DNA of 60,506 bases from Streptomyces sp. NP160 (GCF_006335115.1 NZ_VDMJ01000038.1:6313-66818), one strand, 5' to 3'; counted from the stretch's first letter, positions 40,451 through 50,277 are shown. Numbers and translations are program-made. Notes: generated by a model from the letters alone, not told the origin.

Positions 40451-42247
40451 TCAGGAGTCTCCGCGGAGGCGGGCCAGCTCCTCGTCGACCACCGACTCGT
40501 CGAGCTTGGTGAAGATCGGCGAGGGCGCCGCCACCGGCGTCCCGGGCACCACGTCGCGCGGAGCCCACGCGGGCGCCGAGGAGTAGTCGCCGGTGATGAC
40601 GGGGTAGCCGGGCCCGCCGTCGAGGTCGTCCACCTCCGCGATGACCGGCATCGGCTGGAACACCCCCTCTCCGCCCAGCGCGCGGTGCACCAGGGAGGAG
40701 GAGTGCGGCAGGAAGGGCGAGAGCAGCGTGTTGAGGTCGACCACGGCCTGCGCCGCCACGTGCAGCACCGTCTCCATGCGCGTCGGGTCGGTCTTCTTCA
40801 GCTGCCAGGGCGCCTGCGCGGCCAGGTAGCGGTTGGCCTCGCCGGCCAGGCGCATCGCCTCGGTGATGGCCGCCTTCTGGCGGTGCCCCTGGATGAGGCC
40901 GCCCACGGTGGCGAAGCCGCCGCGCACCGCCGCCAGCAGCGCCTCGTCGTCGTCGGTCAGCTCCCCGGCCTCCGGGATCGCGCCGACGTTCTTGGCGATC
41001 ATCGACGCGGTCCGGTTCACGAGGTTGCCCCACGTGGAGACCAGCTCGTCGTTGGTGCGCCGGACGAACGCCTCCCACGTGAAGTCGGAGTCCTGGTTCT
41101 CCGGCCCGGCCACCGCGATGTAGTAGCGCAGCGCGTCGGGCTGGTAGCGGGCCAGGAAGTCGCGCACGTAGATGACCACGCCGCGCGAGGACGAGAACTT
41201 GCCGCCCTCCATCGTCAGGAACTCCGACGAGACCACCTCGGTCGGCAGCTCCAGGGCGCCGTACTCCCCCGGCTCGCCGCCGCGCGAGCCGCGGCCGTCG
41301 TACCCGAGCAGCTCCGCCGGCCAGATCTGGGAGTGGAAGGTGATGTTGTCCTTGCCCATGAAGTACGCCGAGCGCGCCTCCGGCGTCGACCACCACGCGC
41401 GCCACGCCTCGGGGTCGCCCGAGCGCCGCGCCCACTCCACGGACGCCGACAGGTACCCGATCACGGCGTCGAACCAGACGTAGAGCCGCTTGTTCGGCTG
41501 GTCGCGCCAGCCGTCCAGCGGCACCGGGATGCCCCAGTCGATGTCGCGGGTCATGGCGCGCGGGCGCACGTCGTCGAGGAGGTTGAGGGAGAACTTGAGC
41601 ACGTTGGGCCGCCACGCGCCGGCCTCGTCGCGTCCGTGCAGCCACTCCCCCAGCGCCTCCGCGAGCGCGGGCAGGTCGAGGAAGAAGTGCTGGCTCTCCA
41701 CGAACTGCGGCGTCTCGCCGTTGATGCGCGAGCGCGGCTCGACGAGGTCGACCGGGTCGAGCTGGTTGCCGCAGTTGTCGCACTGGTCGCCGCGGGCGGA
41801 GCCGTACCCGCAGATGGGGCAGGTGCCCTCGATGTACCGGTCGGGCAGGGTGCGGCCCGTGGACGGCGAGATCGCGCCCATGGTCGTCTGCTCGACCATG
41901 TACCCGTTGCGGTGCACGGTGGCGAACAGCTCCTGCGCGACCGCGTAGTGGTTGCGCGTGGTGGTGCGGGTGAACAGGTCGTAGGACAGGCCCAGGGCCA
42001 CGAGGTCCTCGACGATGATCCGGTTGTTCTTGTCCACCAGCTCCTGCGGCGTGACGCCCTCCGCCTCGGCCTGCACGAGGATCGGCGTCCCGTGCTCGTC
42101 GGTGCCGGAGACCATGAGCACGTCGTGACCCGCCATCCGCATGTAGCGGCTGTAGACGTCGGAGGGCACGCCGAATCCGGCGACGTGGCCGATGTGGCGC
42201 GGGCCGTTGGCGTACGGCCAGGCGACGGCGGACAGGACGTGGGTCAT
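40451..42247 (-). CDS. metG: Methionyl-tRNA synthetase
   Basis: A 598-residue class I synthetase that charges tRNA-Met. The HIGH motif is in [14 protein letters not shown] near the N-terminus. The zinc-binding knuckle is [19 protein letters not shown]. The KMSKS equivalent is [12 protein letters not shown]. The anticodon-binding helical domain fills the last 200 residues. There is no C-terminal tRNA-binding EMAP domain, as in short actinobacterial MetG. ATG at 42,247 is supported by the canonical [15 protein letters not shown] start. The gene is divergent from the hydrolase at 42,366. Confidence 0.97.
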   Translation of the reverse strand: MTHVLSAVAWPYANGPRHIGHVAGFGVPSDVYSRYMRMAGHDVLMVSGTDEHGTPILVQAEAEGVTPQELVDKNNRIIVEDLVALGLSYDLFTRTTTRNHYAVAQELFATVHRNGYMVEQTTMGAISPSTGRTLPDRYIEGTCPICGYGSARGDQCDNCGNQLDPVDLVEPRSRINGETPQFVESQHFFLDLPALAEALGEWLHGRDEAGAWRPNVLKFSLNLLDDVRPRAMTRDIDWGIPVPLDGWRDQPNKRLYVWFDAVIGYLSASVEWARRSGDPEAWRAWWSTPEARSAYFMGKDNITFHSQIWPAELLGYDGRGSRGGEPGEYGALELPTEVVSSEFLTMEGGKFSSSRGVVIYVRDFLARYQPDALRYYIAVAGPENQDSDFTWEAFVRRTNDELVSTWGNLVNRTASMIAKNVGAIPEAGELTDDDEALLAAVRGGFATVGGLIQGHRQKAAITEAMRLAGEANRYLAAQAPWQLKKTDPTRMETVLHVAAQAVVDLNTLLSPFLPHSSSLVHRALGGEGVFQPMPVIAEVDDLDGGPGYPVITGDYSSAPAWAPRDVVPGTPVAAPSPIFTKLDESVVDEELARLRGDS

Positions 42248-42365
42248 GGGACGAGGGTAGTGACGTCCCCCCTGCTAGGCCGGTGGTGGACGCTGGTCGC
42301 CCAGTGCGTCCGGATTGCCCCATACTCCCCGTCGGACCAGTGCGCCACCCGGGGGGAAGCAGACC

Positions 42366-44201
42366 GTGAACAGCAGTGACGACCGCCGCGCCAGGGAGCT
42401 GACGCGTCGCACCTTCACGACGGCAGCGCTGTCCGTCCTGAGCGTCGGGGCCTTCGTCGCCCCCGCCCGCGCGGCCACTCCCGCGCCGAGCCCGAGCCCC
42501 AAGCTCCCGGGCGAGTACTACCGGCGCGGCAACCAGGTCTCGAAGAACACCGGGGTGCTGTACGACGACATCACGGTGCGCATCCAGGGCGACCCCGCGC
42601 GCCTGTTCGTCCCCCAGACGGTGAAGCCGGGTCAGCCGGTGCGCTTCGTGTGGCTGTACCACGGCGCCGGCAGCGACCACAACGCGATCGCGAACGGCTT
42701 CGGCAACCTCTCCCAGCGCCTCGTCGAGGCGGGCGTGGTGACGATCTGCCAGAACGACGGCGGCACCCTCTACTCCCACCCGACGGCGCAGTCGATCCAG
42801 GCGGCCGGCTACGCGTGGGCCGCCGGCGTCTACACGGTGGTCTCCAACGTCCTGCGCGCCACCTCGGGCGGCGGCGCCCTGGCCTGCTGGACGCTCGGCG
42901 CCAAGGTGATCCCCAACATCGCCGGCATGTACAACGTCAACGCCGTGTACGACCTCGAGGCGCTCTACTACGGCAGCGCACCCGACGGCCGCGACCGCGC
43001 CAGCATCGTCGCCGCCTTCGGCGACGACCCCGCGGCCATCGCCGCGGCCAACCCGGCCAAGCTGGGCCAGGCGGCCTGGAGCGGGTCGACGATGCGCATC
43101 GTCGTCTCGCAGCCCGACTCGAGCGACCGGACGGTCCCGCCGGAGCAGCACGGCCTCGCGCTGCTCTCCCTGGCCACGCCGGTGGCCAAGGAGGCCACCA
43201 TGCGGGCGCACTCGCTCGGGCACCAGACGCCCGGCTTCGCCGAGCCCGACTTCCTGGCGCAGATCCCGCGGTGGGCACCGGCGCCCGTCGTGACGGACAC
43301 CACCGCGCCGACCGTGAGCGTCACCGCGCCCACCGCCGGGGCCTCCCTCAGCGGCACCAGCGCCCTGAGCGCCACCGCCACCGACAACACCGCCGTCACC
43401 GCGGTCACCTTCACCGCCACCGCCGGCACCACCACCAAGACCGTCGCGGCCACCGCCCCCAGCGGCACCGGCACCACCTGGAACGCCAGCCTGGACACCA
43501 CCACGCTGCCCAACGGCCCGGTCAGCATCACCGCCACCGCCCGCGACGCCGCCGGCAACACCACCACCAGCACCGCCGTCAGCGCCACCGTCGCCAACGC
43601 CGACACCGCCGCACCGACCGTGTCGGTGACCGCGCCCACCGCCGGGGCCTCCCTCAGCGGCACCAGCGCCCTGAGCGCCACCGCCACCGACAACACCGCC
43701 GTCACCGCGGTCACCTTCACCGCCACCGCCGGCACCACCACCAAGACCGTCGCGGCCACCGCCCCCAGCGGCACCGGCACCACCTGGACCGCCAGCCTGG
43801 ACACCACCACGCTGCCCAACGGCCCGGTCAGCATCACCGCCACCGCCCGCGACGCCGCCGGCAACACCACCACCAGCACCGCCGTCAGCGCCACCGTCGC
43901 CAACGCCACCGCTGACACCACAGCCCCCGCGGTCACCATCACCGCACCCGCGGCCGGTGCCGTCATCTCGGGAAGCGTCACCACAACGGCGCAGGCGTCC
44001 GATAACGTCGGGGTCACGTCGGTGAAGTTCTACGCCAGCGGCCGTCTCGCCGGGTCCGGCGTGCTGTCCGGCGGCCTGTGGAGGCTGACGATCAGCACCT
44101 CCAAGTTCGCCAACGGCAGCTACAGCATCACGGCAGTCGCGGCGGACGCCGCAGGCAACACCACCACATCGGCGGCAGTCCCGGTGACCGTGCGCAACTG
44201 A
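42366..44201 (+). CDS. Tat-exported alpha/beta-hydrolase-like protein with three Ig-like repeats
   Basis: A 611-residue exported protein. The N-terminus has a twin-arginine-type signal (LTRRTFTTAALSVLSVGAF) ending near APARA. Residues of about 45-310 resemble an alpha/beta hydrolase such as a depolymerase/esterase: FVWLYHGAGSDHNAI gives the oxyanion region, and RATSGGGALACWTL is a possible nucleophile elbow, though it is not a strict GxSxG. Three Ig-like domains (about 315-415, 417-515 and 520-611) follow; the first two are almost identical. The GTG start has GGGGGAAG upstream. The substrate is unknown; matrix polymer or ester cleavage is a guess. Confidence 0.72.
   Translation: MNSSDDRRARELTRRTFTTAALSVLSVGAFVAPARAATPAPSPSPKLPGEYYRRGNQVSKNTGVLYDDITVRIQGDPARLFVPQTVKPGQPVRFVWLYHGAGSDHNAIANGFGNLSQRLVEAGVVTICQNDGGTLYSHPTAQSIQAAGYAWAAGVYTVVSNVLRATSGGGALACWTLGAKVIPNIAGMYNVNAVYDLEALYYGSAPDGRDRASIVAAFGDDPAAIAAANPAKLGQAAWSGSTMRIVVSQPDSSDRTVPPEQHGLALLSLATPVAKEATMRAHSLGHQTPGFAEPDFLAQIPRWAPAPVVTDTTAPTVSVTAPTAGASLSGTSALSATATDNTAVTAVTFTATAGTTTKTVAATAPSGTGTTWNASLDTTTLPNGPVSITATARDAAGNTTTSTAVSATVANADTAAPTVSVTAPTAGASLSGTSALSATATDNTAVTAVTFTATAGTTTKTVAATAPSGTGTTWTASLDTTTLPNGPVSITATARDAAGNTTTSTAVSATVANATADTTAPAVTITAPAAGAVISGSVTTTAQASDNVGVTSVKFYASGRLAGSGVLSGGLWRLTISTSKFANGSYSITAVAADAAGNTTTSAAVPVTVRN
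43325..43905. repeat. Tandem 306-nt repeat within the hydrolase gene
   Basis: 43325-43599 and 43631-43905 are almost identical, offset 306 nt (102 codons), with one substitution seen (AAC to ACC, Asn to Thr). They encode two Ig-like domains. This is a very recent in-frame tandem duplication that could vary in copy number. Confidence 0.9.
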
Positions 44202-44242
44202 CACACGGTCTGCGGAGCGCCGTCCGTGTCGAAGGAGGCCCC

Positions 44243-45730
44243 GTGGACCGCAGCAGGCACGCGTCTGCACCGACGGCGACGCGCCGCTCCCCCAGCCGTC
44301 GGGCGCGGCGCGCGCGCCGCGCGCGAGGACCGCTGGTGGGCGTCGGCGTCGGTGCGCTGGCCACCGTCGTCCTCAGCGTCCTCGCCGCCAGCTCCGCGCC
44401 GCAGGCGTCCTCAGGAGGGGTGCCCACCAGCCCCGTCGAGCTCGACGCGGTGGCTGCGCAGGGCGTCGCCACCGACGCCGAGGTGCAGCTGACCACCGCC
44501 CCCTGGTCCGACGGGGCCGAGGTGTCGTGGACGCCGGTGCTGGGCGCGGTCGGCTACGACCTCTTCCGAGCGCCGGGAACGCGTGAGCAGGTCGGAGCGG
44601 GACCCGAGGGCTGGGTGAGGGTGAGTTCCGACCTCATCTCGCAGACCCGCTTCCGGGACGCCGGGCTCACGGCGGGCAAGACCTACACCTACGCCGTGAA
44701 GGCGAGGTACCCGGAAGTCGCAGCGACGGCCGAGCTGCGGCGCCCCGTCGACCTGCCCACGTCGTCCGTCGTGCCCGCCGACCCCCTCGCCTCCTTCGCG
44801 CCCCTGCTGTCCAGCACCTGCCCCGCTGCGGCCGCGAAGCCGGGCACGCTGGTGCGCACCGCGGAGCAGCTGACCGCAGCGCTCGCGGGAGCGCGCCCGG
44901 GGGACGTCATCCGGCTCGCTGACGGCACCTACCGCGGCCCCTTCCGGCTCTCGGCCAAGGGCACGTCACAGGCGCCCGTGTGGCTGTGCGGCGGCCGCGG
45001 GGCGGTCCTCGAGAACGGCAGCACCAGCTCGGGCACCGCGCTGCGCATCGACTCGGCCAGCCACGTCGGCGTCAGCGGCTTCACCGTCACCCGAGCGCTG
45101 CACGGAGTCTTCGTCAAGGGCAGCTCCGACGTCGTCGTCACCGGCCTGGCGGTCCAGGACATCGGGTACGAGGGCGTCCACGTCTACGGCTTCTCGGAGG
45201 ACGTGGTGGTGCGGGGGAACCGCATCCAGGACACGGGTGTCGAGGACGTCGCCTTCGGTGAGGGCGTCTACGTCGGGACCTCCGACCGCCGGTGGGAGGA
45301 GGTGACCGGTGGGGAACCCGACACCACACGACGCGTGGCCGTCGTGGCCAACACGATCACCGACGCGGGAGCAGAGCCGATCGAGGCGAAGATGGGGACG
45401 TCGGACGGCATCATCCAGGGCAACACCCTCCGCGGGCACCAGCCGGGCTCGCGCGCCAGGGCCTGGGTGCTCGTCACCGGCAACGACTGGCTCGTCCGCG
45501 GCAACGACGGCTCGGGCGCCGTCAACAACGGCTACATGCTCATGCGGCAGGGCGGTGAGTGGGGGCACGACAACTCGGTCGTCGGCAACACCGGCGCCGT
45601 CGACGCGCCGGGGTGGGGCGTCCTGCTGCAGAACCCGGGCTCGCCCCCTCCGAAGGGCGCCATCGTCGGGTGCGACAACTACCTGACGGGGGCGACGGCG
45701 GGCGCGTACAGCGGCCCCTGCCAGAACTGA
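44243..45730 (+). CDS. Secreted right-handed beta-helix (pectate-lyase-like) protein
   Basis: A 495-residue exported protein. A very basic n-region (RRSPSRRARRARRARG) precedes one hydrophobic segment (about 35-55). A fibronectin-like stretch (about 85-165, with VSWTPVLGAVGYDLFR and TYTYAVKARY) follows. Then the beta-helix region runs from about 200 to the end, with TLVRTAEQLTAALAGARPGD, DGTYRGPF and ladder-like VVVRGNRIQDTG and VVANTITDAG repeats. Such proteins cleave or bind acidic polysaccharides. The GTG has AGGAGG 4 nt upstream and follows the hydrolase gene by 41 nt, so both are probably one operon. Confidence 0.82.
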   Translation: MDRSRHASAPTATRRSPSRRARRARRARGPLVGVGVGALATVVLSVLAASSAPQASSGGVPTSPVELDAVAAQGVATDAEVQLTTAPWSDGAEVSWTPVLGAVGYDLFRAPGTREQVGAGPEGWVRVSSDLISQTRFRDAGLTAGKTYTYAVKARYPEVAATAELRRPVDLPTSSVVPADPLASFAPLLSSTCPAAAAKPGTLVRTAEQLTAALAGARPGDVIRLADGTYRGPFRLSAKGTSQAPVWLCGGRGAVLENGSTSSGTALRIDSASHVGVSGFTVTRALHGVFVKGSSDVVVTGLAVQDIGYEGVHVYGFSEDVVVRGNRIQDTGVEDVAFGEGVYVGTSDRRWEEVTGGEPDTTRRVAVVANTITDAGAEPIEAKMGTSDGIIQGNTLRGHQPGSRARAWVLVTGNDWLVRGNDGSGAVNNGYMLMRQGGEWGHDNSVVGNTGAVDAPGWGVLLQNPGSPPPKGAIVGCDNYLTGATAGAYSGPCQN

Positions 45731-45750
45731 CGGGACGTCGAGGCGACGGC

Positions 45751-46743
45751 TCAGCGCGCGGCGACGCGCAGCAGCCTCCTGTAGAGGGGAAGGCTCGCGC
45801 GCGCCGCCGCGGCCAGGGCGAGTCGCCTCGGGTCGCGCTGCCGACCGACCGCCGTCAGCTCCTGCCACCCGATCTGGCGGCGCAGTGCGCTCGCAGCGCG
45901 GGCGGACTCGTCCGGCGGGTAGGCGCCGCTCAGCGCGTCCTTGATGCCGGAGAGCAGCAGGTACCGAGTGGTGAAGTACCGGTGCTCCGGTGACCCCGAG
46001 AGGTGAGGAGCGCTGTGCACCAGGGCCCGCTCGACGGCAGGGCCGATGAGCGCGAGGGAAGCAGCGCGCCGTCGGGCGCTGGTGATGACGGACCCGGGAC
46101 GGAGCCGGTACTCGTACACGACGGCGCCGGTGAAGGCGACGCGCTGAGCTCGCGCGAGAGCCCCCAGCACCGTGGGGAGGTCGGACTGGGTGGTCGCGGG
46201 GACCACCTCCACCGCGAGCAGCAGCTCCCGGCGGAAGAGCTTGTTCCACAGGTGCCCGGTGATGCGACCGGTCAGGGCCCAGCGCAGGGCCCGCTCGCCG
46301 GAGACGGACCCACCCTCCTGAGGGGGTGACAGGCGCCGCGCCGCCCGGCTCGCGCCCGTGCCCGAGGCGTCCTGCACCGCCGCCGCCACCACCACGTCGG
46401 CATCGCACGACCGGGCGGTGTCCAGGAGCGTCGCGGCGGCGTCGTCGGGCCAGTCGTCGTCGGAGTCGACGAACCAGACGTGCTCCGCACGGCTCTCCGC
46501 CACGCCCCGCTCGCGCGCGCGGGCCACGCCGCGGTTCTCGGGCAGGGCGACCACCCTCACCCGCGGCTCGCGAGCTGCCACGGCGCGGGCAGCCGCCAGG
46601 GAGCCGTCACGGGAGCCGTCGTCGACGACGACGACCTCGAGGTCGACGCTGCGCTGGCGCAGCAGGCGCTCCAGCGCTGCCGGCAGGTGCTCCTCGTCGT
46701 CGAAGACCGGGAGGACCACGCTGACCTGCGGCGTGGTGCTCAT
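45751..46743 (-). CDS. Family 2 glycosyltransferase
   Basis: A 330-residue GT-A enzyme. VSVVLPVFDDEEHLPAALER at the N-terminus, VVVVDDGSRDGSLAAA and the DXD-like FVDSDDDWPDDA motif are standard GT2 features. The C-terminal half is more variable. It is the last gene of the second EPS operon; its ATG overlaps the previous stop by 1 nt (TGATG). It ends 20 nt from the convergent beta-helix gene. The donor is unknown. Confidence 0.92.
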   Translation of the reverse strand: MSTTPQVSVVLPVFDDEEHLPAALERLLRQRSVDLEVVVVDDGSRDGSLAAARAVAAREPRVRVVALPENRGVARARERGVAESRAEHVWFVDSDDDWPDDAAATLLDTARSCDADVVVAAAVQDASGTGASRAARRLSPPQEGGSVSGERALRWALTGRITGHLWNKLFRRELLLAVEVVPATTQSDLPTVLGALARAQRVAFTGAVVYEYRLRPGSVITSARRRAASLALIGPAVERALVHSAPHLSGSPEHRYFTTRYLLLSGIKDALSGAYPPDESARAASALRRQIGWQELTAVGRQRDPRRLALAAAARASLPLYRRLLRVAAR

Positions 46744-47810
46744 CACGCCCGCGCCCCGAGGGCGGCGACGGCGTCGCTGAGCCGGTCCAGCTCGCGGCGG
46801 GCGGCGATCACGCTCTCGACCACCCGCGACCGACGTCCCACCGCCCCCTCCAGGGCGCGAGCGACAGCGGCACCGCTCGTGGGCGAGTGCTGGACCGACG
46901 CCTCGCTGAGCCCTGCGGCGGCCAGCGTCCGGGTCGCCTTGTCCAGCGGCCCGGAGCTCAGGGCGAGCGGGGACGCGCCCTCGGTGGCGGCGATGACCAA
47001 TCCGTGCAGGCGGTCGCTCACGATGACGGCGCTGCGGCGGTAGAGCGGCCGCAGCCGGGCCTCCATCTCCCCGTGGTGCGCAGACCCCCACGTCATGGCC
47101 TCAGCCCCTACCGCGTCGGCCAGCCGGCTCGCGAGCTCGCCGTCCCGACCGATCTGGGCCGTGAACACCGGGCGCAGCCCGAGCGAGCCCGCGGCAGCGG
47201 CGACCTCGTGGGCCCACTCGCTGCTGGGTTCGGGCCGGCGGTCGTGAGGGAGGCTGGCGCGCAGGGCCACCGCGAGGACGTCGCGCGGGTGCTGGGCGCG
47301 GAGTTCCTCGGTGGACGCGCCCTCGTGGAAGGCCCAGTCCGGAGCCGTCCGTCCCACGCCCATCCAGCGGTGCGAGTGCTCGTCGCGCCAGGTTACCTCC
47401 TGGCACAGCCGCAGCACTGCTGCCATCGGGTAGCGCCACGGGGTCGCTCGCCGCAGACCGACGCCGAGGTGCACGGAGGCGCCTCCGCGCAAGCGGTTGG
47501 CCACCAGCAGCGGCGCTGTGCGCAGGTAGCGCAGGGCGAAGCGACGCTCGAGCTCCTTCTCCCCCGTGTCGAAGGAGTAGAGCGCCGGAGTGCGGCCCAG
47601 GGTCCGCCGCAGCTCCGCACGCCACTCCGAGGACGTGCGGACGACGACGTCGTCAGCCTCGAGGCCCAACGCGCTGACCTGGTCGTCTCCAGGCCTGCCC
47701 ACGTAGACGTGGAGCTGGCCGGCCCGCCTGACCGTGCGGAGGAAGGCGCGCCGCAAGACGGTGTCGCCGAGGTTGTCGTGCTGTCCGACTGCGGACGCGA
47801 AGACCTTCAC
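46743..47810 (-). CDS. Polysaccharide pyruvyltransferase family protein
   Basis: A 355-residue protein of the polysaccharide pyruvyl transferase family (PF04230-like), predicted to add a ketal pyruvate to a polymer sugar from PEP. The N-terminal VFASAVGQHDNLGDTVLRRAF and the C-terminal YRRSAVIVSDRLHGLVIAATEG, with a conserved SDRLH motif, mark the family. Both motifs resemble the N-terminal half of the fused protein at 57,759-59,897, so the two are paralogues. GTG start with 4-nt overlap to the upstream gene. Pyruvylation adds negative charge to EPS. Confidence 0.82.
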   Translation of the reverse strand: MKVFASAVGQHDNLGDTVLRRAFLRTVRRAGQLHVYVGRPGDDQVSALGLEADDVVVRTSSEWRAELRRTLGRTPALYSFDTGEKELERRFALRYLRTAPLLVANRLRGGASVHLGVGLRRATPWRYPMAAVLRLCQEVTWRDEHSHRWMGVGRTAPDWAFHEGASTEELRAQHPRDVLAVALRASLPHDRRPEPSSEWAHEVAAAAGSLGLRPVFTAQIGRDGELASRLADAVGAEAMTWGSAHHGEMEARLRPLYRRSAVIVSDRLHGLVIAATEGASPLALSSGPLDKATRTLAAAGLSEASVQHSPTSGAAVARALEGAVGRRSRVVESVIAARRELDRLSDAVAALGARA

Positions 47811-48925
47811 GCGGCGGCCCGCCTGCCCGAGACGGCACCCTCGATGACCTTCTCGAGCGCCGTGCCGCTCGACCTGAGGCTGAACCGCTCCGCCCAGGCA
47901 CCGACGACGTCGGCGTCCAGCCGGAGCCTGCTCGCCTCCTCGAGGGCGTCAGCGAGAGCGGTGGGCGTGCTCTCCAGGGCCAGCTGGCCCGTGATGCCCG
48001 GCACCAGGGCGTCGGCGACGCCGAGCGCCCCTGAGACGGCCACCGACGGGATGCCGGCGACCGCGGCCTCGACGAGCACGTTGCCGAAGCCCTCTCGGGC
48101 CGAGGCGAGCAGGTGGACCGAACCCTCGCTGCACTCGCCGGTCCAGTCCTCCACCCAGCCGCGGGCCTCGAGCTCGACGCCCGCCTCGCGCGCAGCTCGG
48201 TCCACGTCACCCGCCAGCGGGCCGTCTCCGAAGAGGACGAGCCTGGCCGGCCGACCGCGGCGCACCAGCTCCGCGACCGCCGCCACCGCGAGGAGGGGGC
48301 GCTTCTGGCGCACCATGCGGTGCGCGAGGACCACCTCGAGGGTCCCGCCGCCCCCCGCGCCGCGTCGCGCGGGCCGACCGCTCGTGAGGGCGGCCGCCGG
48401 GTTGGCCACCACCACGCAGCGCTCCGGAGAGACCCCCGCACCCGCGAGGAGCTCAGCGGCCACGGGGTGGGAGATGGCGATCACGCGATCGGCGCGGGGG
48501 TACGCCATGCGCGTGAGCTGGTGCTTGGCGCGGTGACCGATCCGCGCGCCCACCAACCCCGGGGTGACGAGGTTGCGCTCGGAGACCAGCACCGCCGGCC
48601 GCTGCGGCCGCCGCAGCGCCGTGGCCGCCGCGACCGCCACGAGGTTGGGGTAGGACTGCATGGCCAGGACCACGTCGCAGGGCTGCTGGGTCAGCTCCCG
48701 ACGCAGCTGGGCCACCTTCTGGGCGTGCCCGCCGACCAGGTGGTCGAGCTGGACGCCCTCCGGGAGGTGGCCCGGCGCCTGCTTCCGCGAGGTCGCCAGG
48801 ACCCTGACGCGGTGCCCGCGGGAGGCGAGCCACCCCATCCACGCACGCCCCACCGCCTCCGCGCCGCCGCCGTGCAGCGACGTGACGACGAAGGTGATGT
48901 CCCTCCCAGGGGGCGCCGCGGTCAC
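47807..48925 (-). CDS. GT4 family glycosyltransferase
   Basis: A 372-residue GT-B enzyme. FVVTSLHGGGAEAVGRAWMGWL at the N-terminus is a classic GT4 acceptor-domain start. The donor domain has VVLAHRMVRQKRPLLAVAAV, LVLFGDGPLAGDV, GSVHLLASAREGFGNVLVEA and a GITGQLALEST region. The E-x7-E motif is in EGFGNVLVEA. The start is GTG overlapping the preceding stop by 4 nt. It is in the second EPS operon between the Wzz protein and a pyruvyltransferase. Confidence 0.92.
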   Translation of the reverse strand: MTAAPPGRDITFVVTSLHGGGAEAVGRAWMGWLASRGHRVRVLATSRKQAPGHLPEGVQLDHLVGGHAQKVAQLRRELTQQPCDVVLAMQSYPNLVAVAAATALRRPQRPAVLVSERNLVTPGLVGARIGHRAKHQLTRMAYPRADRVIAISHPVAAELLAGAGVSPERCVVVANPAAALTSGRPARRGAGGGGTLEVVLAHRMVRQKRPLLAVAAVAELVRRGRPARLVLFGDGPLAGDVDRAAREAGVELEARGWVEDWTGECSEGSVHLLASAREGFGNVLVEAAVAGIPSVAVSGALGVADALVPGITGQLALESTPTALADALEEASRLRLDADVVGAWAERFSLRSSGTALEKVIEGAVSGRRAAA

Positions 48926-50277
48926 CGGCGCCGCCCTGCCAGCGCGCGCACGGCCGGGTCGGAGTCAGGACCGCGGGTCGGCATGTCGGTGACCAGGGTC
49001 CCGACAGGAGCCAGTCCGGTCTCCTCGAGGTCGGCGATCGCGGCGCGCACCTGCGGCGTGGTCACGGCACCAGCGCGCACCACGAGGAGCGCCCCTCCGC
49101 ACGACGATGCGGTGAGGCTGTAGCCGGCGCCCCCCAGCACCGGCGGGCACGACACCAGCACCAGGTCCGCGGTCCCGCAGAGGTCCTCGACCAGCTCGGT
49201 GAACGCCGCGGCGGGCAGGCTCCGGCCCCCCAGGCCCTCGGTCCGCCCCACGGGGATGACGCGCAGGCCCGGCACGCTGGTGGCGGTGGGACCGACGTCT
49301 GCGCCGTCCACCAGCTTCTCGACCAGACCGGGGACGCCGTCCAGCTCGAAGCGCGTCGTGACCCCGTGGTTGCCGGGATCGGCGTCCAGCAGCAGCACGT
49401 TGAAGCCCGCCGCGGCCACGGACGCAGCGAGGTTGCACGCCGCCTCGGCGGAGTCCTCGCGCTCGGTGCTGGCCAGCACCGCCAGTCCCTTCGCGTCCGC
49501 GACGCTGGTGTCCAGCAGGAGCGACGACGCGGCTGCGCGGTATCCGGACGCCGTGGGGCTCGTCGGCTGCTGCAGCACCTCGACAGCGGAGGGTCGGCGC
49601 TGCACCGGGACGCCCGCGAGCACCCGCAGGCCCAGCTCGTCCTCCAGCTGGGCACGGCTGTGGACGCGGCGGTCCAGGAACGTCAGGAGGACGGCGAGGG
49701 CCAGGCCGACGACGAGGCCACCGAACAGGCCGAGCTGCAGGCCCAGCAGGATGCCGGCTGGGCGGCTGCTCTCCCCCTCGCTGGCGGGAGCGATGACCTC
49801 GGCGCGCAGCGGTCCGGTGCCGCCGCTGGCCGGCGCCTCGAGCTGGTCGACGACCACCTTGACGAGGTTGTCGGCCACGCTCTGCGCCAGCACCGCGGCG
49901 TCCTGCGGGTTGGCCGCCTGCGCGGTGATGGTCATGACCACGCTGTTCTCGGCGATCGAGACGCTCACGTCCTCGGCGAGGTCCTCGGCCGTGGTGTTCA
50001 TCCCGAGGTCGGAGATGACACCGTCCAGCACGCGCGGGCTGACCACCAGCTGCTGGTAGGAGAAGACCTTCTGCAGCGCGAAGTTGTTCGCCTGCACGAG
50101 GTCGCTGGGCGCGGCGTCAGCCGGGGCGTCGTAGGCGAAGTACAGGCTGGTGCTCGAGGAGTACCTGGCCGGCGTCAGCCCGGCGACGAGCGCGCCGACG
50201 CCTGCACCCACGAGGGCGAGGGCGACGACGGCGATCCACAGGCGCCGTGCCGTGCGCAGTGCGCTGCTGATGTCCAT
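48922..50277 (-). CDS. Wzz-like protein with degenerate BY-kinase domain
   Basis: A 451-residue protein with the same architecture as the gene at 56-1,474: two membrane segments (about 12-32 and 178-200) around a Wzz loop, then a P-loop-like domain. The Walker A position reads ASTEREDSAEAAC instead of the SEGKST pattern, so the catalytic Lys is missing. The Walker A' LLLDADPGNHG is kept, and VLVSCPPVLGGAGY replaces Walker B. There is no C-terminal tyrosine cluster. The ATP-binding and kinase functions are therefore probably lost. The ATG at 50,277 has AGGA upstream. It may regulate chain length without phosphorylation. Confidence 0.85.
   Translation of the reverse strand: MDISSALRTARRLWIAVVALALVGAGVGALVAGLTPARYSSSTSLYFAYDAPADAAPSDLVQANNFALQKVFSYQQLVVSPRVLDGVISDLGMNTTAEDLAEDVSVSIAENSVVMTITAQAANPQDAAVLAQSVADNLVKVVVDQLEAPASGGTGPLRAEVIAPASEGESSRPAGILLGLQLGLFGGLVVGLALAVLLTFLDRRVHSRAQLEDELGLRVLAGVPVQRRPSAVEVLQQPTSPTASGYRAAASSLLLDTSVADAKGLAVLASTEREDSAEAACNLAASVAAAGFNVLLLDADPGNHGVTTRFELDGVPGLVEKLVDGADVGPTATSVPGLRVIPVGRTEGLGGRSLPAAAFTELVEDLCGTADLVLVSCPPVLGGAGYSLTASSCGGALLVVRAGAVTTPQVRAAIADLEETGLAPVGTLVTDMPTRGPDSDPAVRALAGRRR

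Noticed and set aside
43325-43905. CRISPR or integron-like array
   Set aside because: The repeats are 306-nt, in-frame and encode Ig-like domains, with no spacers or cas genes.
48922-50277. A frameshift as the cause of the lost Walker A
   Set aside because: The reading frame is continuous and homologous on both sides of the P-loop position, so substitution is the simpler explanation.
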